NCBI GenBank assembly: GCA_963707695.1
Contig: CAVPQY010000004.1
Span: forward strand, 248,001-312,000
DNA length: 64,000 nt
Direction: 5' to 3'
Origin: JAOPZW01 sp963707695
Lineage (GTDB): Bacteria; Actinomycetota; Thermoleophilia; Solirubrobacterales; Solirubrobacteraceae
The notes beneath the pieces are model-generated. The model was not told the origin of the DNA. It made no database searches and saw only the letters and a list, made by a program, of their open reading frames with translations. Position 1 is the stretch's first letter. The number at the start of each line of letters is the position of its first letter. The position numbers were made by a program, and so were the translations under genes. This document shows, piece after piece, positions 1 to 8,159 of this stretch.

Positions 1-642
1 GGCGACCGAGCGCGCGTACGCCTTCACGAAGCGACGGATCCTCGACGGCCGGTTCGCGGGCGGCGCGCTCATCAGCGAGGCGGAGGTGGCCGAGGGCGTG
101 CGCCTCAGCCGGACGCCCGTGCGCGAGGCCTTCGTCCGGCTGGAGTCCGAGGGCCTGCTGCGGCTGTACCCCAAGCGCGGCGCGCTCGTCGTCCCGGTCT
201 CGGCCGAGGAGGTCGAGAGCGTCATGGAGACGCGCGTGCTCGTCGAGCGCCACGCGATCGCGAAGGTCATCCGCGACGGGCACCGAGGTGCGCGCGCGCC
301 TGGCCCGCGCCATCGCGCCGCCAGGAGGACCTCGCGGCGCGCGACGCGACCCCGGTGTTCGTCGAGGCCGACCGTGGCTTCCACCGCATCTTCGTCGCGG
401 CCGCCGGCAACCCCATCCTGCTCGCGCTGTACGACTCGCTGCGCGACCGCCAGAGCCGGATGGGGCTCGTCGCGATCGCGCGCGACGAGGACCGCACCCG
501 GCAGATCCTCGACGAGCACCGCGCGCTCGTCCGGGCCGTCGGCGCCGGGGACGAGGCCGCCGCCGTCGCGGTCCTCGAGGCGCACCTCGGGACGACGCTG
601 GCGCTGCTGCGCGCCGCCCCGGGCGAGCCCTCCGAGGACTAG
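1..642 (+). CDS. GntR/FadR-family transcriptional regulator, 5' truncated by the window, two frame breaks
   Basis: The 5' end lies outside the window. Reading frame 2 from the first bases gives a winged helix-turn-helix (motif LSRTPVREAFVRLESEGL) followed by the start of an FCD ligand domain. The frame then moves by one base near 279 and again near 316-322, after which a good FCD C-terminus follows (EADRGFHRIFVAAAGNPI) ending at 642. Dropping one base at each place restores a continuous protein, so sequence error is likelier than decay. GntR/FadR regulators bind DNA as dimers and sense small acids; the target here is unknown. The stop overlaps the convergent PrsW gene by four bases. Confidence 0.8.
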   Translation, partial: GDRARVRLHEATDPRRPVRGRRAHQRGGGGRGRAPQPDARARGLRPAGVRGPAAAVPQARRARRPGLGRGGRERHGDARARRAPRDREGHPRRAPRCARAWPAPSRRQEDLAARDATPVFVEADRGFHRIFVAAAGNPILLALYDSLRDRQSRMGLVAIARDEDRTRQILDEHRALVRAVGAGDEAAAVAVLEAHLGTTLALLRAAPGEPSED

Positions 643-1622
643 GCCGCCGCGGGCGCCGCCGTCGTGGGCGGCACGGCCGGCGACGGCCGGCCGTACCCGC
701 GCCACGCGTGGACGATCCAGGTCACGCCGACGGCGGCGTTGAGGGCCAGCAGGAGGTCGTAGAAGACGTTGAACCAGAGGCGCGCGGCGGCGCTGGGGGA
801 GCCGTACCACGTCTGCGCGTTGGGCCAGACGATGTGCCAGCCCGCCCCGGTCACGCCCTCGGCGAGCGTGATCGAGGTGCCGTAGGTCTGGTCCCACAGC
901 GCGTGCAGGAGGATGACCCCGGCGGCGGTGCGCACGAGCCGGGCGGTCACGTGCAGGCGCCCGCCCTGCCAGCTCGCGAAGAGCGCACCGCCCAGCAGCG
1001 CCGTCCACGTGATGTGCCCGAAGGGCGCCAGGAGCGCGCGCGAGGCCTCGGTCTGCAGGATGGCTCGGACCGTGTGGTCGTCGACGTTGTCGAGCATCGT
1101 CTGCAGGGCGTAGCCCGCGCTCTCGAAGGCCGCGAAGCCCGCCCCGACGACGGCGCCCAGGACCATCCCGTCGCGCGGCGCGCGCCGGCGCAGCCCGCTC
1201 CCGACGGCCACCACGACGCAGGCCTTGCCGAGCTCCTCGATGACGCCGACGGCGAGGAACGTCCCGGCGGCCGCGGGCAGCAGGTAGGTCTCGAGCAGCG
1301 CCGTCCCCACGACGGCCAGCGTCCCGGCGCCGAGGAAGCCGAGCACGACGCCCTCGGTCGTGAGGTGGCCCTCCCTGGGACGTGAGAGCGCGAACGCGAC
1401 CATGGTCGTGGGGACGAGGAAGCTGCCGACGACGATGACCGTCGGGACGAGGATGGTGTCGCCGGTGAGCTGGGTGACGACCGCCGAGAGCACCCACACC
1501 GCCGCCCCGAAGCCGAGGACCGCCTTCCACAGGCGTGCGGGGAGCTGGACGAGGTGCTCGGGGGCGCCGGCGCCCGGCTCGGCCGCGCGCGGCGCCGGGG
1601 GCTCGTCGGCTGGGGCGCCCAT
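639..1622 (-). CDS. PrsW-family intramembrane metalloprotease
   Basis: A 327-residue polytopic membrane protein. PrsW hallmarks are visible: EELGK at residues 129-133, FESAGY at 166-171, and histidines in FGHITW (H203) and LLHALWD (H240), which in this family form the metal site inside the membrane. Family members such as B. subtilis PrsW cleave anti-sigma factors; no anti-sigma substrate is seen nearby. The ATG at 1622 starts a proline/alanine-rich cytoplasmic leader before the first helix. A longer ORF extends upstream, but it overlaps the HD protein and has no protein-like character. Confidence 0.8.
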   Translation of the reverse strand: MGAPADEPPAPRAAEPGAGAPEHLVQLPARLWKAVLGFGAAVWVLSAVVTQLTGDTILVPTVIVVGSFLVPTTMVAFALSRPREGHLTTEGVVLGFLGAGTLAVVGTALLETYLLPAAAGTFLAVGVIEELGKACVVVAVGSGLRRRAPRDGMVLGAVVGAGFAAFESAGYALQTMLDNVDDHTVRAILQTEASRALLAPFGHITWTALLGGALFASWQGGRLHVTARLVRTAAGVILLHALWDQTYGTSITLAEGVTGAGWHIVWPNAQTWYGSPSAAARLWFNVFYDLLLALNAAVGVTWIVHAWRGYGRPSPAVPPTTAAPAAA

Positions 1623-1671
1623 GCGCGCGATGCTCCGGGCCGCGGGTCGCCGGCGGGCGCTCCGGCCGAGC

Positions 1672-2140
1672 TTACGCGCCGGTGGCCAGGCGAGTCGGGC
1701 AGCGGCAGGGCGTCCTCGCCGAGCCGGCGGCGGGCGAAGGCGATGTGGTGGCGCGCCCACCCGTAGGGCGGAGCCGAGAGCGGCGGGTCGTGCTCGGTCA
1801 GGTGGTCCTCGAGGTCGGCGATCGTGACCTCGCGCGCGATGCGCCCCTCGGGCCCGTGCGCGAACGCGACGGCGAGCACCTGGAGCTCGAACGACTCGCC
1901 CGGCCGGCGCGTCAGCAGCGCGAGCGCCGCGAGGTCCGTCGGGTCGGCGCCGGCGGCGACGAGGTCGTCGACCGTGAGGTCGGTGCGCTCGAGCAGCTCG
2001 TGCAGGAAGGCGACCGGCCGGGCCTCCTCTGGGACCCGCGCCGCGACCCGCTCGACGTGGTCCAGCACCGGGGTCCCGGACGCGTCGCGCTGGCCGGCGT
2101 GGGTGGTGTGGGCGAGCGTGCGGGCGGCGGTGGCGTTCAT
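1672..2140 (-). CDS. RelA/SpoT-type HD-domain protein with altered catalytic residues, one frame break
   Basis: About 155 residues. The motif HTTHAGQRDASGTP near residues 11-23, followed by H28 and HELLERT at 47-53, matches the (p)ppGpp hydrolase HD fold found in small MESH1-like proteins. The canonical HDxxEDT reads HELLERT here, so the metal-binding Asp is Glu and the second acidic residue is Arg; activity is doubtful. The frame as given runs on into the PrsW gene, but removing one base near 1683 gives a natural end (SLATGA, then TAA at 1672-1674). Substrate and role are inferred from the fold only. Confidence 0.6.
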
Positions 2141-2347
2141 GGGCGGGTCAGGTCGGCGAGGGCGCCGGATCGGCGGTGGAGGCCATCGTGGCGACGATGC
2201 CCGAGCGCGGTCCGAGCGGACAAGGGTGCGCGCATGCGGGTCGCGCAGGTGCGCGCCCCCGCGAGCGGGCGGGCGGGCGCGCGCACCCGCCCGCATGGCA
2301 TGCAGGCAGGCTTGTCGCCGCCTGCGGGTGCCGTGGAGACTGCGCCC

Positions 2348-2605
2348 ATGCTGCTCGTGGTGATCGCGATCCCGCTCCTGCTGATCTGGGTGCTGGCCGT
2401 CGTCGACCTCGTGCGCCGCCGCGACCTCAGCACCGGGCACAAGGTGCTGTGGGCGCTCGCGGTGCTGCTCGTCCCGATCGTCGGCGCGATCGTCTACTTC
2501 GTCGCGCGCCCGCCGGAGCCGACCGATCGCTTCGCGGCCCCGTCGGAGCTCGCGCACGAGAGCACGCCGGGCGCCGAGCGGGTCCGCGAGCGCCACCCGT
2601 TCTGA
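2348..2605 (+). CDS. Small two-helix membrane protein, PLDc_N-like
   Basis: An 85-residue protein with two hydrophobic helices, about residues 2-22 and 33-53, separated by a positively charged turn (DLVRRRDLSTGHK). This is the layout of the phospholipase-D nuclease N-terminal (PLDc_N) family, stand-alone two-helix proteins of unknown function. The soluble tail is acidic, then basic. ATG at 2348 is preferred; a GTG 15 bases upstream (2333) is possible. It reads toward the next, convergent gene with only seven bases between stops. Confidence 0.7.
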   Translation: MLLVVIAIPLLLIWVLAVVDLVRRRDLSTGHKVLWALAVLLVPIVGAIVYFVARPPEPTDRFAAPSELAHESTPGAERVRERHPF

Positions 2606-2612
2606 GGGCGGC

Positions 2613-3161
2613 TCAGCCGACGGAGGGCTGCTCGGTCAGGCGGGCGGGCGGCGCGTCCGGCGCGCGCCCGAGCGCCACGAGCTCGTCCACGAGGGCCAGG
2701 GCGCGCTCGTGCCCCGCGTCGCCCTGGCGGTGGAGCATGCGCGCCAGGGCGTAGGTGAACTCGTCGAGCGCGCCGGGGTCGACCGGCTCGCGCAGGACCA
2801 GGCGCCGCAGGCGCCTGGGGGAGCGCCGCCAGAGGCGGCGCTCGACCCAGGGCAGCGGGGCGGTCGCCGCCGCCCGGTCGAAGCGCTCGAGGCAGACGCC
2901 GAGGCGATCGCGCTCGACCGGGTCCCCGACGCGGGTGCCGACGGCATCGGCGGCGCAGCGCAGCAGGTCCTGCCGGCGCTCGCCGCAGACGTCGTTGTAG
3001 CCGCGCAGGAAGGCAGCGATGACGGGCGAGACGGACCAGGGATGGTCGGAGAACCGCTCGCCGGCGATCATGGACGCCAGCTCGACCACGCACACGCCGC
3101 CCTCCGGCGACTCGTGCCGGCCCTGGCACAGGCGGACGGTCTGGAAGCTGGGCTCGGGCAT
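2613..3161 (-). CDS. Conserved hypothetical protein
   Basis: A 182-residue soluble protein with a conserved-looking N-terminal block (VELASMIAGERFSDHPWSVS, then IAAFLRGYNDVCGERRQDLL) and an arginine-rich middle. I know of no assigned function. The C-terminal part carries regular helices rich in Ala, Leu and Arg. ATG at 3161 lies 31 bases from the left arm of the palindrome at 3192-3216, which also faces the divergent gene at 3248. Confidence 0.65.
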   Translation of the reverse strand: MPEPSFQTVRLCQGRHESPEGGVCVVELASMIAGERFSDHPWSVSPVIAAFLRGYNDVCGERRQDLLRCAADAVGTRVGDPVERDRLGVCLERFDRAAATAPLPWVERRLWRRSPRRLRRLVLREPVDPGALDEFTYALARMLHRQGDAGHERALALVDELVALGRAPDAPPARLTEQPSVG

Positions 3162-3191
3162 GCCGCCACGATCCGCCCGCGCCCGCCGCGT

Positions 3192-3216
3192 GGCATCGCC
3201 CCTTTGGGGTGATGCC
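3192..3216. promoter_or_regulatory. Palindromic element P1
   Basis: Left arm GGCATCGCCCC, spacer TTT, right arm GGGGTGATGCC; one mismatched pair. It sits between the divergent genes starting at 3161 (minus) and 3248 (plus), 31 bases from each start codon. Confidence 0.75.
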
Positions 3217-3247
3217 GGGCGGCCGCCCGTGCCACACGCTTGCGCGC

Positions 3248-3941
3248 GTGCCCGAGGGCCTCTCAGCCGCCGCGGTCGGCAAGGAGATCGCGGAGCACCG
3301 CCGGGCCGAGGACGACGCGGCCGCGGCGCGGGCGCTGGATCTCGATCACCGAGGCCGTGCTGCTCTCCGTCGTCGCGGTCTTCGCCGCCTACTCGGGCTA
3401 CTGCGCGGCGAAATGGGGGACGGAGTCGTCGGTGTCGCTGGCGAAGGCCTCCGCGGCCCGCACGAAGGCCAACCGCGCGGACCTCGAGGCGCTGCAGATC
3501 CGCACGCTCGACTCCGTCTCGTTCACGCCGGCGTTCGAGGCCGTGGTGTCGAAGGACCCGATGGCCCTGCGGCTGGCCGTCAGGCGCCTGCGCCCGGGGT
3601 ACCGGCCCGTGTTCCAGGCCTGGCTCGCCCAGCACCCGCTGACGAACCCCACCGCGGCGCCCGGCCCCTCCTACCTGCCGCAGTACCGCATCCCGCAGGC
3701 CGCGCAGGCGCGCCGCCTCGACGCCGCGGCGGACGACGCCTTCCTCGACGGGCGCAAGGCCGGGGAGACCGCCGACAACTACGTGCGGCTCACGGTCCTG
3801 CTCGCGACGGTCCTGTTCCTCGTCGGCATCAGCAGCCACTTCCCGCTGCACCTCGCGCGCTACGGCCTGATCGGCATGGCCCTGGTCCTCCTCGCCGGCG
3901 CGTTCGCCGAGCTCGCGAGCCTGCCCGGGCCGCCGGGGTGA
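3248..3941 (+). CDS. Hypothetical membrane protein with one frame break
   Basis: GTG at 3248 opens a charged N-terminus (GLSAAAVGKEIAEHRRAEDD); the frame then needs one base removed near 3333 to enter WISITEAVLLSVVAVFAAYS, a first membrane helix. A long extracytoplasmic or cytoplasmic helical region follows, then two further hydrophobic segments near the C-terminus (LTVLLATVLFLVGISS and LIGMALVLLAGAFAEL). The layout, one helix, about 120 polar residues and two helices, resembles uncharacterised bacterial membrane proteins; no function can be assigned. It is the first gene downstream of palindrome P1, 31 bases from the arm. Confidence 0.65.
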
Positions 3942-3967
3942 CGCCGGGCGTGCGCCGCGGCGCGCCG

Positions 3968-4675
3968 TCAGCGGCCGCCGGGCCGGCGGCGGACGCGGAC
4001 GGACGGCATCGCGCCGACGTCGTCCTTGGAGGCGCTCAGCACGACCGAGTCGGTCTCCACCTTCTCGACGAGCCCGATGTCGATCGTGACGTCGCGCCGC
4101 CCCCAGAGGTGGCCGTGCTCGAGCACGAGGTGCGTGATGCGCCCCTCCGGGCCCACCAGGAGGCCGGAGACGTGCCCGAGGCGGTGCCCGTCGGCCGAGA
4201 GCACCGGGCTCGCCCGACGGATCTCGCGCGTGCCCTTCGGGATCCGGTCGTAGGACACGCCCACGTCGCCGGTGGAGCCGACGGCGTACCCGCCGAACTC
4301 GTCGACGCCCGAGGGCATCCCGAACGCGGTCTCGATGCCCACGTCGAAGTCCTCGCCGCCCTTCGGGGCCTCGCCGAGCGCGAGGAAGACGAACGTCGCG
4401 ACCGACTCGAGGCGGCCGAAGTCCTCCCGCGTGCAGCTCAGCGTCACGACGTCGGCCTCGCCCGCCGCGGGGGAGGCGAGCGCGATCGGGACCATGCGCG
4501 CCAGGCCGTAGCCCGTCTGCTCGGCCACCACCAGGTGGGTGACGCAGTCCGTGCGCGGGTCGACGACGACGTCGGTCAGCTCGCCGAGCTCGCCGTCGCT
4601 GCAGCGCACGGGCGCGCCGAGCGCCAGCGTCCCGCCGGCCGCGTCCGGCCCTCCGGTCCCCTCGCCGCTGCTCAT
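3968..4675 (-). CDS. Protein with two PRC-barrel-like domains
   Basis: A 235-residue soluble protein built of two beta-barrel halves. The first, about residues 15-80, has GAPVRCSDGELGELTDVVVD; the second, about 150-225, has GTREIRRASPVLSADGHRLG and VSGLLVGPEGRITHLVLEHG. These are PRC-barrel signatures, a fold shared with photosynthetic reaction centre H subunits and RimM, common in stress-related actinobacterial loci. It is divergent from glutamate decarboxylase, with palindrome P2 between them, so co-regulation is plausible. The actual ligand or partner is unknown. Confidence 0.75.
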   Translation of the reverse strand: MSSGEGTGGPDAAGGTLALGAPVRCSDGELGELTDVVVDPRTDCVTHLVVAEQTGYGLARMVPIALASPAAGEADVVTLSCTREDFGRLESVATFVFLALGEAPKGGEDFDVGIETAFGMPSGVDEFGGYAVGSTGDVGVSYDRIPKGTREIRRASPVLSADGHRLGHVSGLLVGPEGRITHLVLEHGHLWGRRDVTIDIGLVEKVETDSVVLSASKDDVGAMPSVRVRRRPGGR

Positions 4676-4708
4676 GGCGCGAGCCTACCGGCCGCGCCCC
4701 CGGCGCCC

Positions 4709-4732
4709 GCTCACCTCATCCGGGTGATGAGC
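4709..4732. promoter_or_regulatory. Palindromic element P2
   Basis: Right half CGGGTGATGAGC matches the window consensus; the left half is shifted, leaving a perfect inner repeat CTCATC, spacer CGGGT, GATGAG. It lies 33 bases from the PRC-barrel start (4675) and 55 from the decarboxylase start (4788). Confidence 0.65.
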
Positions 4733-4787
4733 GACCGGTCCCGTTCGGGTTCCATGGTGCGATGCGCGAGCCCAGGAGCGACGCCCG

Positions 4788-6165
4788 ATGACCACGCCCC
4801 TCGTCGACAGCTACGGCGACCGCTACGGCAACGAGTTCCTGCTCGCGGCGCCGCCCGACGACCGCCTCCCCCAGCAGGGGATGCCGTCGGCCGACGCGAT
4901 GCGCCTGCTCGGCGAGGAGCTCGTCCTCGACGGGATCCCGATGCGCAACCTCGCGACGTTCGTGACGACCTGGATGGAGCCCGAGGCGCAGCGGGTCATC
5001 GCCGACAACCTGCACCGCAACTACATCGACCACGCCGAGTACCCGCGGACGGCCGAGATCGAGCAGCGCTGCATCCGCATGCTCGCCGACCTCTTCCACG
5101 CCCCCGGCCCGACGACCGGCACGCGCACGCAGGGCTCCTCGGAGGCGATCATGCTCGGCGCCCTGTCGCTGAAGTGGAAGTGGCGCGCCCGGCGCGAGCA
5201 GGCGGGGAAGGACACCGACGCGCCCGAACATCGTCTTCGGCGGCGACGTGCACGTCGTGTGGGAGAAGTTCTGCCGCTACTTCGACGTCGAGCCGCGCAT
5301 CATCCCGCTGCAGCGCGACAGGTACACGATCGGGCCGGAGGACGTCGAGCCGCACGTCGACGAGAACACCATCGGCGTCGCGGCGGTCCTGGGGACGACC
5401 TTCACCGGCCACGCCGACGACATCGTCGGCATCAACGACCTGCTCGTCCGCCTGCACGAGGAGCGCGGCCTGGACGTGCCCCTGCACATCGACGGTGCCA
5501 GCGGCGGCTTCGTGTGGCCGTTCCTGTACCCGGACTCCCCGTGGGACTTCCGGCTCGAGCGCGTGCGCTCGATCAACGTGTCGGGGCACAAGTACGGCCT
5601 GGTCTACCCGGGGCTCGGCTGGCTCGTCTTCCGCGAGCCGGAGGACCTGCCGGAGGACCTCGTCTTCTACGAGAACTACCTGGGCAAGCGCGACGCGACG
5701 TTCACGCTGAACTTCTCCACCGGGGCGGCCATGGTGCTGGCCCAGTACTACAACTTCGTCCGCTACGGGCACGACGGCTACCGCTACATCATGGAGACGA
5801 TGCAGGCCAACGCCCGCGCCCTGGGCGAGCGCATCGCGGCCATCGGCAAGTTCGAGCTCGTGGGCGACCCGGGCGCCGAGCAGCTCCCGCTCGTGGCCTT
5901 CCGCCTCCTCGAGGACCAGGGCTACGACGAGTTCGACGTCGCCTCGCAGCTCGCCGCCGAGCGCGGCTGGATGGTGCCCGCCTACTCGCTGCCGCCGAAC
6001 GCGCAGCACGTGACGATCATGCGCGCGCTGGTCAAGCAGACGCTCGGCCACGGCCTGGCCTCGACGCTCGCCGACGACATCGCCCAGGCGTGCGCGACGC
6101 TCGACGTCAAGGGCGGCCTGCACGACCTCGACCGCCGCCGCGTCAAGACCGGCTTCGGGTACTGA
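4788..6165 (+). CDS. gad: Glutamate decarboxylase (PLP-dependent), one frame break
   Basis: Converts glutamate to GABA and CO2, consuming a proton, usually for acid resistance. About 459 residues, close to E. coli GadB. Visible landmarks: the N-terminal PMRNLATFVTTWMEPEA block, NYIDHAEYP, GTRTQGSSEAIMLG, HIDGASGGFVWPF and the PLP-lysine motif SGHKYGL. One extra base near 5218-5224 breaks the frame in TDAPNIVFGGD; dropping it restores the family sequence. The next gene, a glutamine amidotransferase, follows 11 bases downstream. No glutamate/GABA antiporter is seen. Palindrome P2 lies upstream. Confidence 0.9.
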
Positions 6166-6176
6166 AGGGAGGGGCG

Positions 6177-7034
6177 ATGTGCCGCTGGATGGCGTGGTCG
6201 GGGCAGCCGGCGCTGCTGGAGGACCTGCTCTTCAAGCCCGAGCACGGGCTCGTCGACCAGAGCCTGCACTCGCGGATGGGCGCGGAGACCACGAACGGCG
6301 ACGGCTTCGGCGTCGGCTGGTACGGCACGGGCGTCGGGCCCGGTGTGTTCCACAGCGTCTCGCCGGCCTGGGGCGACGCGAACCTGCGCTCGCTGGCGGC
6401 CCACATCGCGTCGCCGCTCGTCCTCGCCCACGTGCGCGCGACGTCCGGCACCGCCGTGCAGGAGACGAACTGCCACCCCTTCCGCCACGGTCGCTGGCTC
6501 TTCGTCCACAACGGCGTGGTGGCGGACTTCCCGCTGCTGCGGCGCGACCTGGCGCTCGCGATCGCGCCCGAGCGGTTCGCCGCCCTGCAGGGCTCGACGG
6601 ACTCCGAGGTGCTCTTCCTGCTCGCGCTGACCCTCGGGCTCGAGGACGACCCGATCGGCGCGCTCGAGCGGACCATCGGCCTGGCCGAGGCGACCGCGCG
6701 GGCGCACGGGCTGGTGCCCGACGTGCAGGCCAGCATCGGCGTCAGCGACGGCGAGACGCTGTGGGCGGTGCGCTACTCGACGGTCGGCGCATCGCGGACG
6801 CTCTTCGCCTCGGCCGACGTGGAGGCGATCCGCCGCCTGCACCCGCACCGGGCGCTGCAGGTGCGCGACGGCGACCGCCTCATCGTCTCCGAGCCGCTGG
6901 TCGACCTCCCGGGCGCGTGGCACGAGCTCCCCGAGGCGACGGCGGCGACGGTGCCGCGCGGGGGCGAGGTCGCGCTGCGGGCGTTCACGCCGACCGACAC
7001 GACCGCGGCCGCCGCGCTCACCCCTTCCGGGTGA
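6177..7034 (+). CDS. Class II glutamine amidotransferase (YafJ-like)
   Basis: A 285-residue N-terminal-nucleophile amidohydrolase. Cys2 directly after Met is the expected nucleophile, in MCRWMAWSG; further family blocks are NGDGFGVGWYG, VLAHVRATSGTAVQETNCHPF and FVHNGVVADF. Members hydrolyse gamma-glutamyl amides such as glutamine or ergothioneine-pathway intermediates. The start is fixed by the Cys2 requirement and a GGAGGGG ribosome site. It lies 11 bases after gad, so it is likely co-transcribed and might feed glutamate to it; that link is inference. Its stop codon lies inside palindrome P3. Confidence 0.85.
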   Translation: MCRWMAWSGQPALLEDLLFKPEHGLVDQSLHSRMGAETTNGDGFGVGWYGTGVGPGVFHSVSPAWGDANLRSLAAHIASPLVLAHVRATSGTAVQETNCHPFRHGRWLFVHNGVVADFPLLRRDLALAIAPERFAALQGSTDSEVLFLLALTLGLEDDPIGALERTIGLAEATARAHGLVPDVQASIGVSDGETLWAVRYSTVGASRTLFASADVEAIRRLHPHRALQVRDGDRLIVSEPLVDLPGAWHELPEATAATVPRGGEVALRAFTPTDTTAAAALTPSG

Positions 7035-7039
7035 TGCGC
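7014..7039. promoter_or_regulatory. Palindromic element P3
   Basis: Left arm GCGCTCACCC, right arm GGGTGATGCGC. The upstream gene's TGA stop (7032-7034) lies within the right arm. The downstream ATG (7069) is 29 bases away, with no clear ribosome site. Confidence 0.7.
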
Positions 7040-7068
7040 GCGGCGTGGCGCCGTGGTCCCCTGCGGGC

Positions 7069-7518
7069 ATGACCAGCGACGCGCCCGAGGGCACAGCGGA
7101 CCGCCGGGTCCTCGTCGTCGCCGACCGCACGCCGGCCGCCCAGCACCTGCTCGACCTGCTCGAGGCCCAGGCCGCCGCGCAGCCCTGCCGGTTCTTCGTG
7201 CTGGTGCCCGAGGCCGGCCATCCCGACGACCCCGACTGGGCCGTCGACACCGCCGTCGACCTCGTGCACCGCACCACGCGCGCCCCGGCCGAGGGCCTGA
7301 CCGGCGGGCCGGACCCGGTCGCCGCCGTCGAGGCGGCGCTCGCCGATCACGCCATCGACGAGGTCGTCGTCTGCACGCGGCCCGCCCACCTGACGCGGTG
7401 GGTCCACCACGACCTTCCGCACCGCCTGGCGCACCTCGACGTGCCGGTGACCGTCGTCGCGCCCGACGACGCGCCGCGACCGGCCACCCCCGGCTTCGGC
7501 GGCCCGACGCAGTTCTGA
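7069..7518 (+). CDS. Universal-stress-protein-like hypothetical protein
   Basis: A 149-residue soluble alpha/beta protein. The pattern RRVLVVADRTPAAQHLLDLL, then PCRFFVLVPEAG, a helix with AVEAALADHAIDEVVVCTRP, and LDVPVTVVAPDD resembles the strand-helix order of UspA domains, but the ATP-binding GxxG signature is not evident. I therefore call it Usp-like only. It begins 29 bases after palindrome P3 and lacks a strong ribosome site. It converges on the lipoprotein gene, with a GC hairpin between. Confidence 0.6.
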   Translation: MTSDAPEGTADRRVLVVADRTPAAQHLLDLLEAQAAAQPCRFFVLVPEAGHPDDPDWAVDTAVDLVHRTTRAPAEGLTGGPDPVAAVEAALADHAIDEVVVCTRPAHLTRWVHHDLPHRLAHLDVPVTVVAPDDAPRPATPGFGGPTQF

Positions 7519-7539
7519 GGGCGGCCCGGGCGCGGGAGC

Positions 7540-7554
7540 GCCGGCGGCGCCGGC
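7540..7554. terminator. GC hairpin between convergent genes
   Basis: GCCGGC, GGC, GCCGGC between stops at 7518 and 7557; a short possible bidirectional terminator without a U-tract. Confidence 0.35.
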
Positions 7555-7959
7555 CTAGCACTTCGAGCTGGTGGCCTCCGTGAACCCCTTGACGGCGCTG
7601 GCCACGGCGGTGACGTCGGCGCCGATGGCCAGCACGTTCGCCGCCGACGGCGACGACGGCAGGGCCTTGATCGCGTCCTGGAGCGCGGTCACCGACGAGC
7701 TGATGGCGCTGGTCTGCGTCGGGAAGTCGCTCTTGGCCGAGGACACCACGTCGTCCGCGTTCGTCTTGATCGTCTGGGCCTGGGACTTGATCGCGCTGGT
7801 CCCGCCCTTGAGGTCGACGTCCTGGACCGAGGTCTTCAGGGTGCTGAGGTCCGAGCAGTAGCCCGGCTTGCTGTCCCCGCCGCAGGCGGGGAGGGCGGCC
7901 ACGGCGGCGACGGCGAGGGCGAGGGCGGCGGCGGGTCGGAGGGGGCGGTGGGCGGGCAT
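7555..7959 (-). CDS. Small secreted lipoprotein
   Basis: A 134-residue protein with a basic N-terminus, a hydrophobic alanine-rich segment and a lipobox LPAC with Cys26 as the predicted lipidated residue. The mature part is about 105 residues of amphipathic helices rich in Ser, Thr, Asp and Lys, with a conserved-looking Cys-x-Asp start (GYCSDLSTLKTSVQDVD) and a terminal Cys, perhaps forming a disulfide. Function unknown. A ribosome site (AAGGAG) precedes ATG 7959. Palindrome P4 lies upstream. Confidence 0.75.
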   Translation of the reverse strand: MPAHRPLRPAAALALAVAAVAALPACGGDSKPGYCSDLSTLKTSVQDVDLKGGTSAIKSQAQTIKTNADDVVSSAKSDFPTQTSAISSSVTALQDAIKALPSSPSAANVLAIGADVTAVASAVKGFTEATSSKC

Positions 7960-8026
7960 GTCGGCTCCTTGCGTCGGCGCGCCGTCGGCGCGGGCACGCG
8001 TGACCCTCGCGCGCGCCGGGGGCCCC

Positions 8027-8049
8027 GGCATCGCCTCGATCGGGTGAAA
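8027..8049. promoter_or_regulatory. Palindromic element P4
   Basis: Plus-strand reading GGCATCGCC, spacer TCGAT, CGGGTGAAA; the outer right arm is degenerate. It lies 67 bases upstream of the lipoprotein ATG (7959, minus). Confidence 0.6.
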
Positions 8050-8083
8050 GGCCCGCGGGGGCGGGGGGCGGGCGCGTCTCCGA

Positions 8084-8102
8084 TTCATCCGATCGGGGTG
8101 AG
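8084..8102. promoter_or_regulatory. Palindromic element P5 (degenerate)
   Basis: TTCATCC, GATC, GGGGTGAG: the core halves match the consensus but the outer bases do not. It lies 57 bases upstream of the ATG at 8160. Confidence 0.5.
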
Positions 8103-8159
8103 GGCGCGTCGGCGGCCCCGTGCCAGCCTCGGTCGACCACCGACTCGACCGGGGACCTC

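Noticed and set aside
2179..2200. GGCCATCGTGGCGACGATGCC hairpin upstream of the HD gene, split as GGCCATCGT, GGC, GACGATGCC, as a fourteenth palindrome
   Set aside because: It lacks the CACCC/GGGTG core, so I did not count it; it may be a distant relative.
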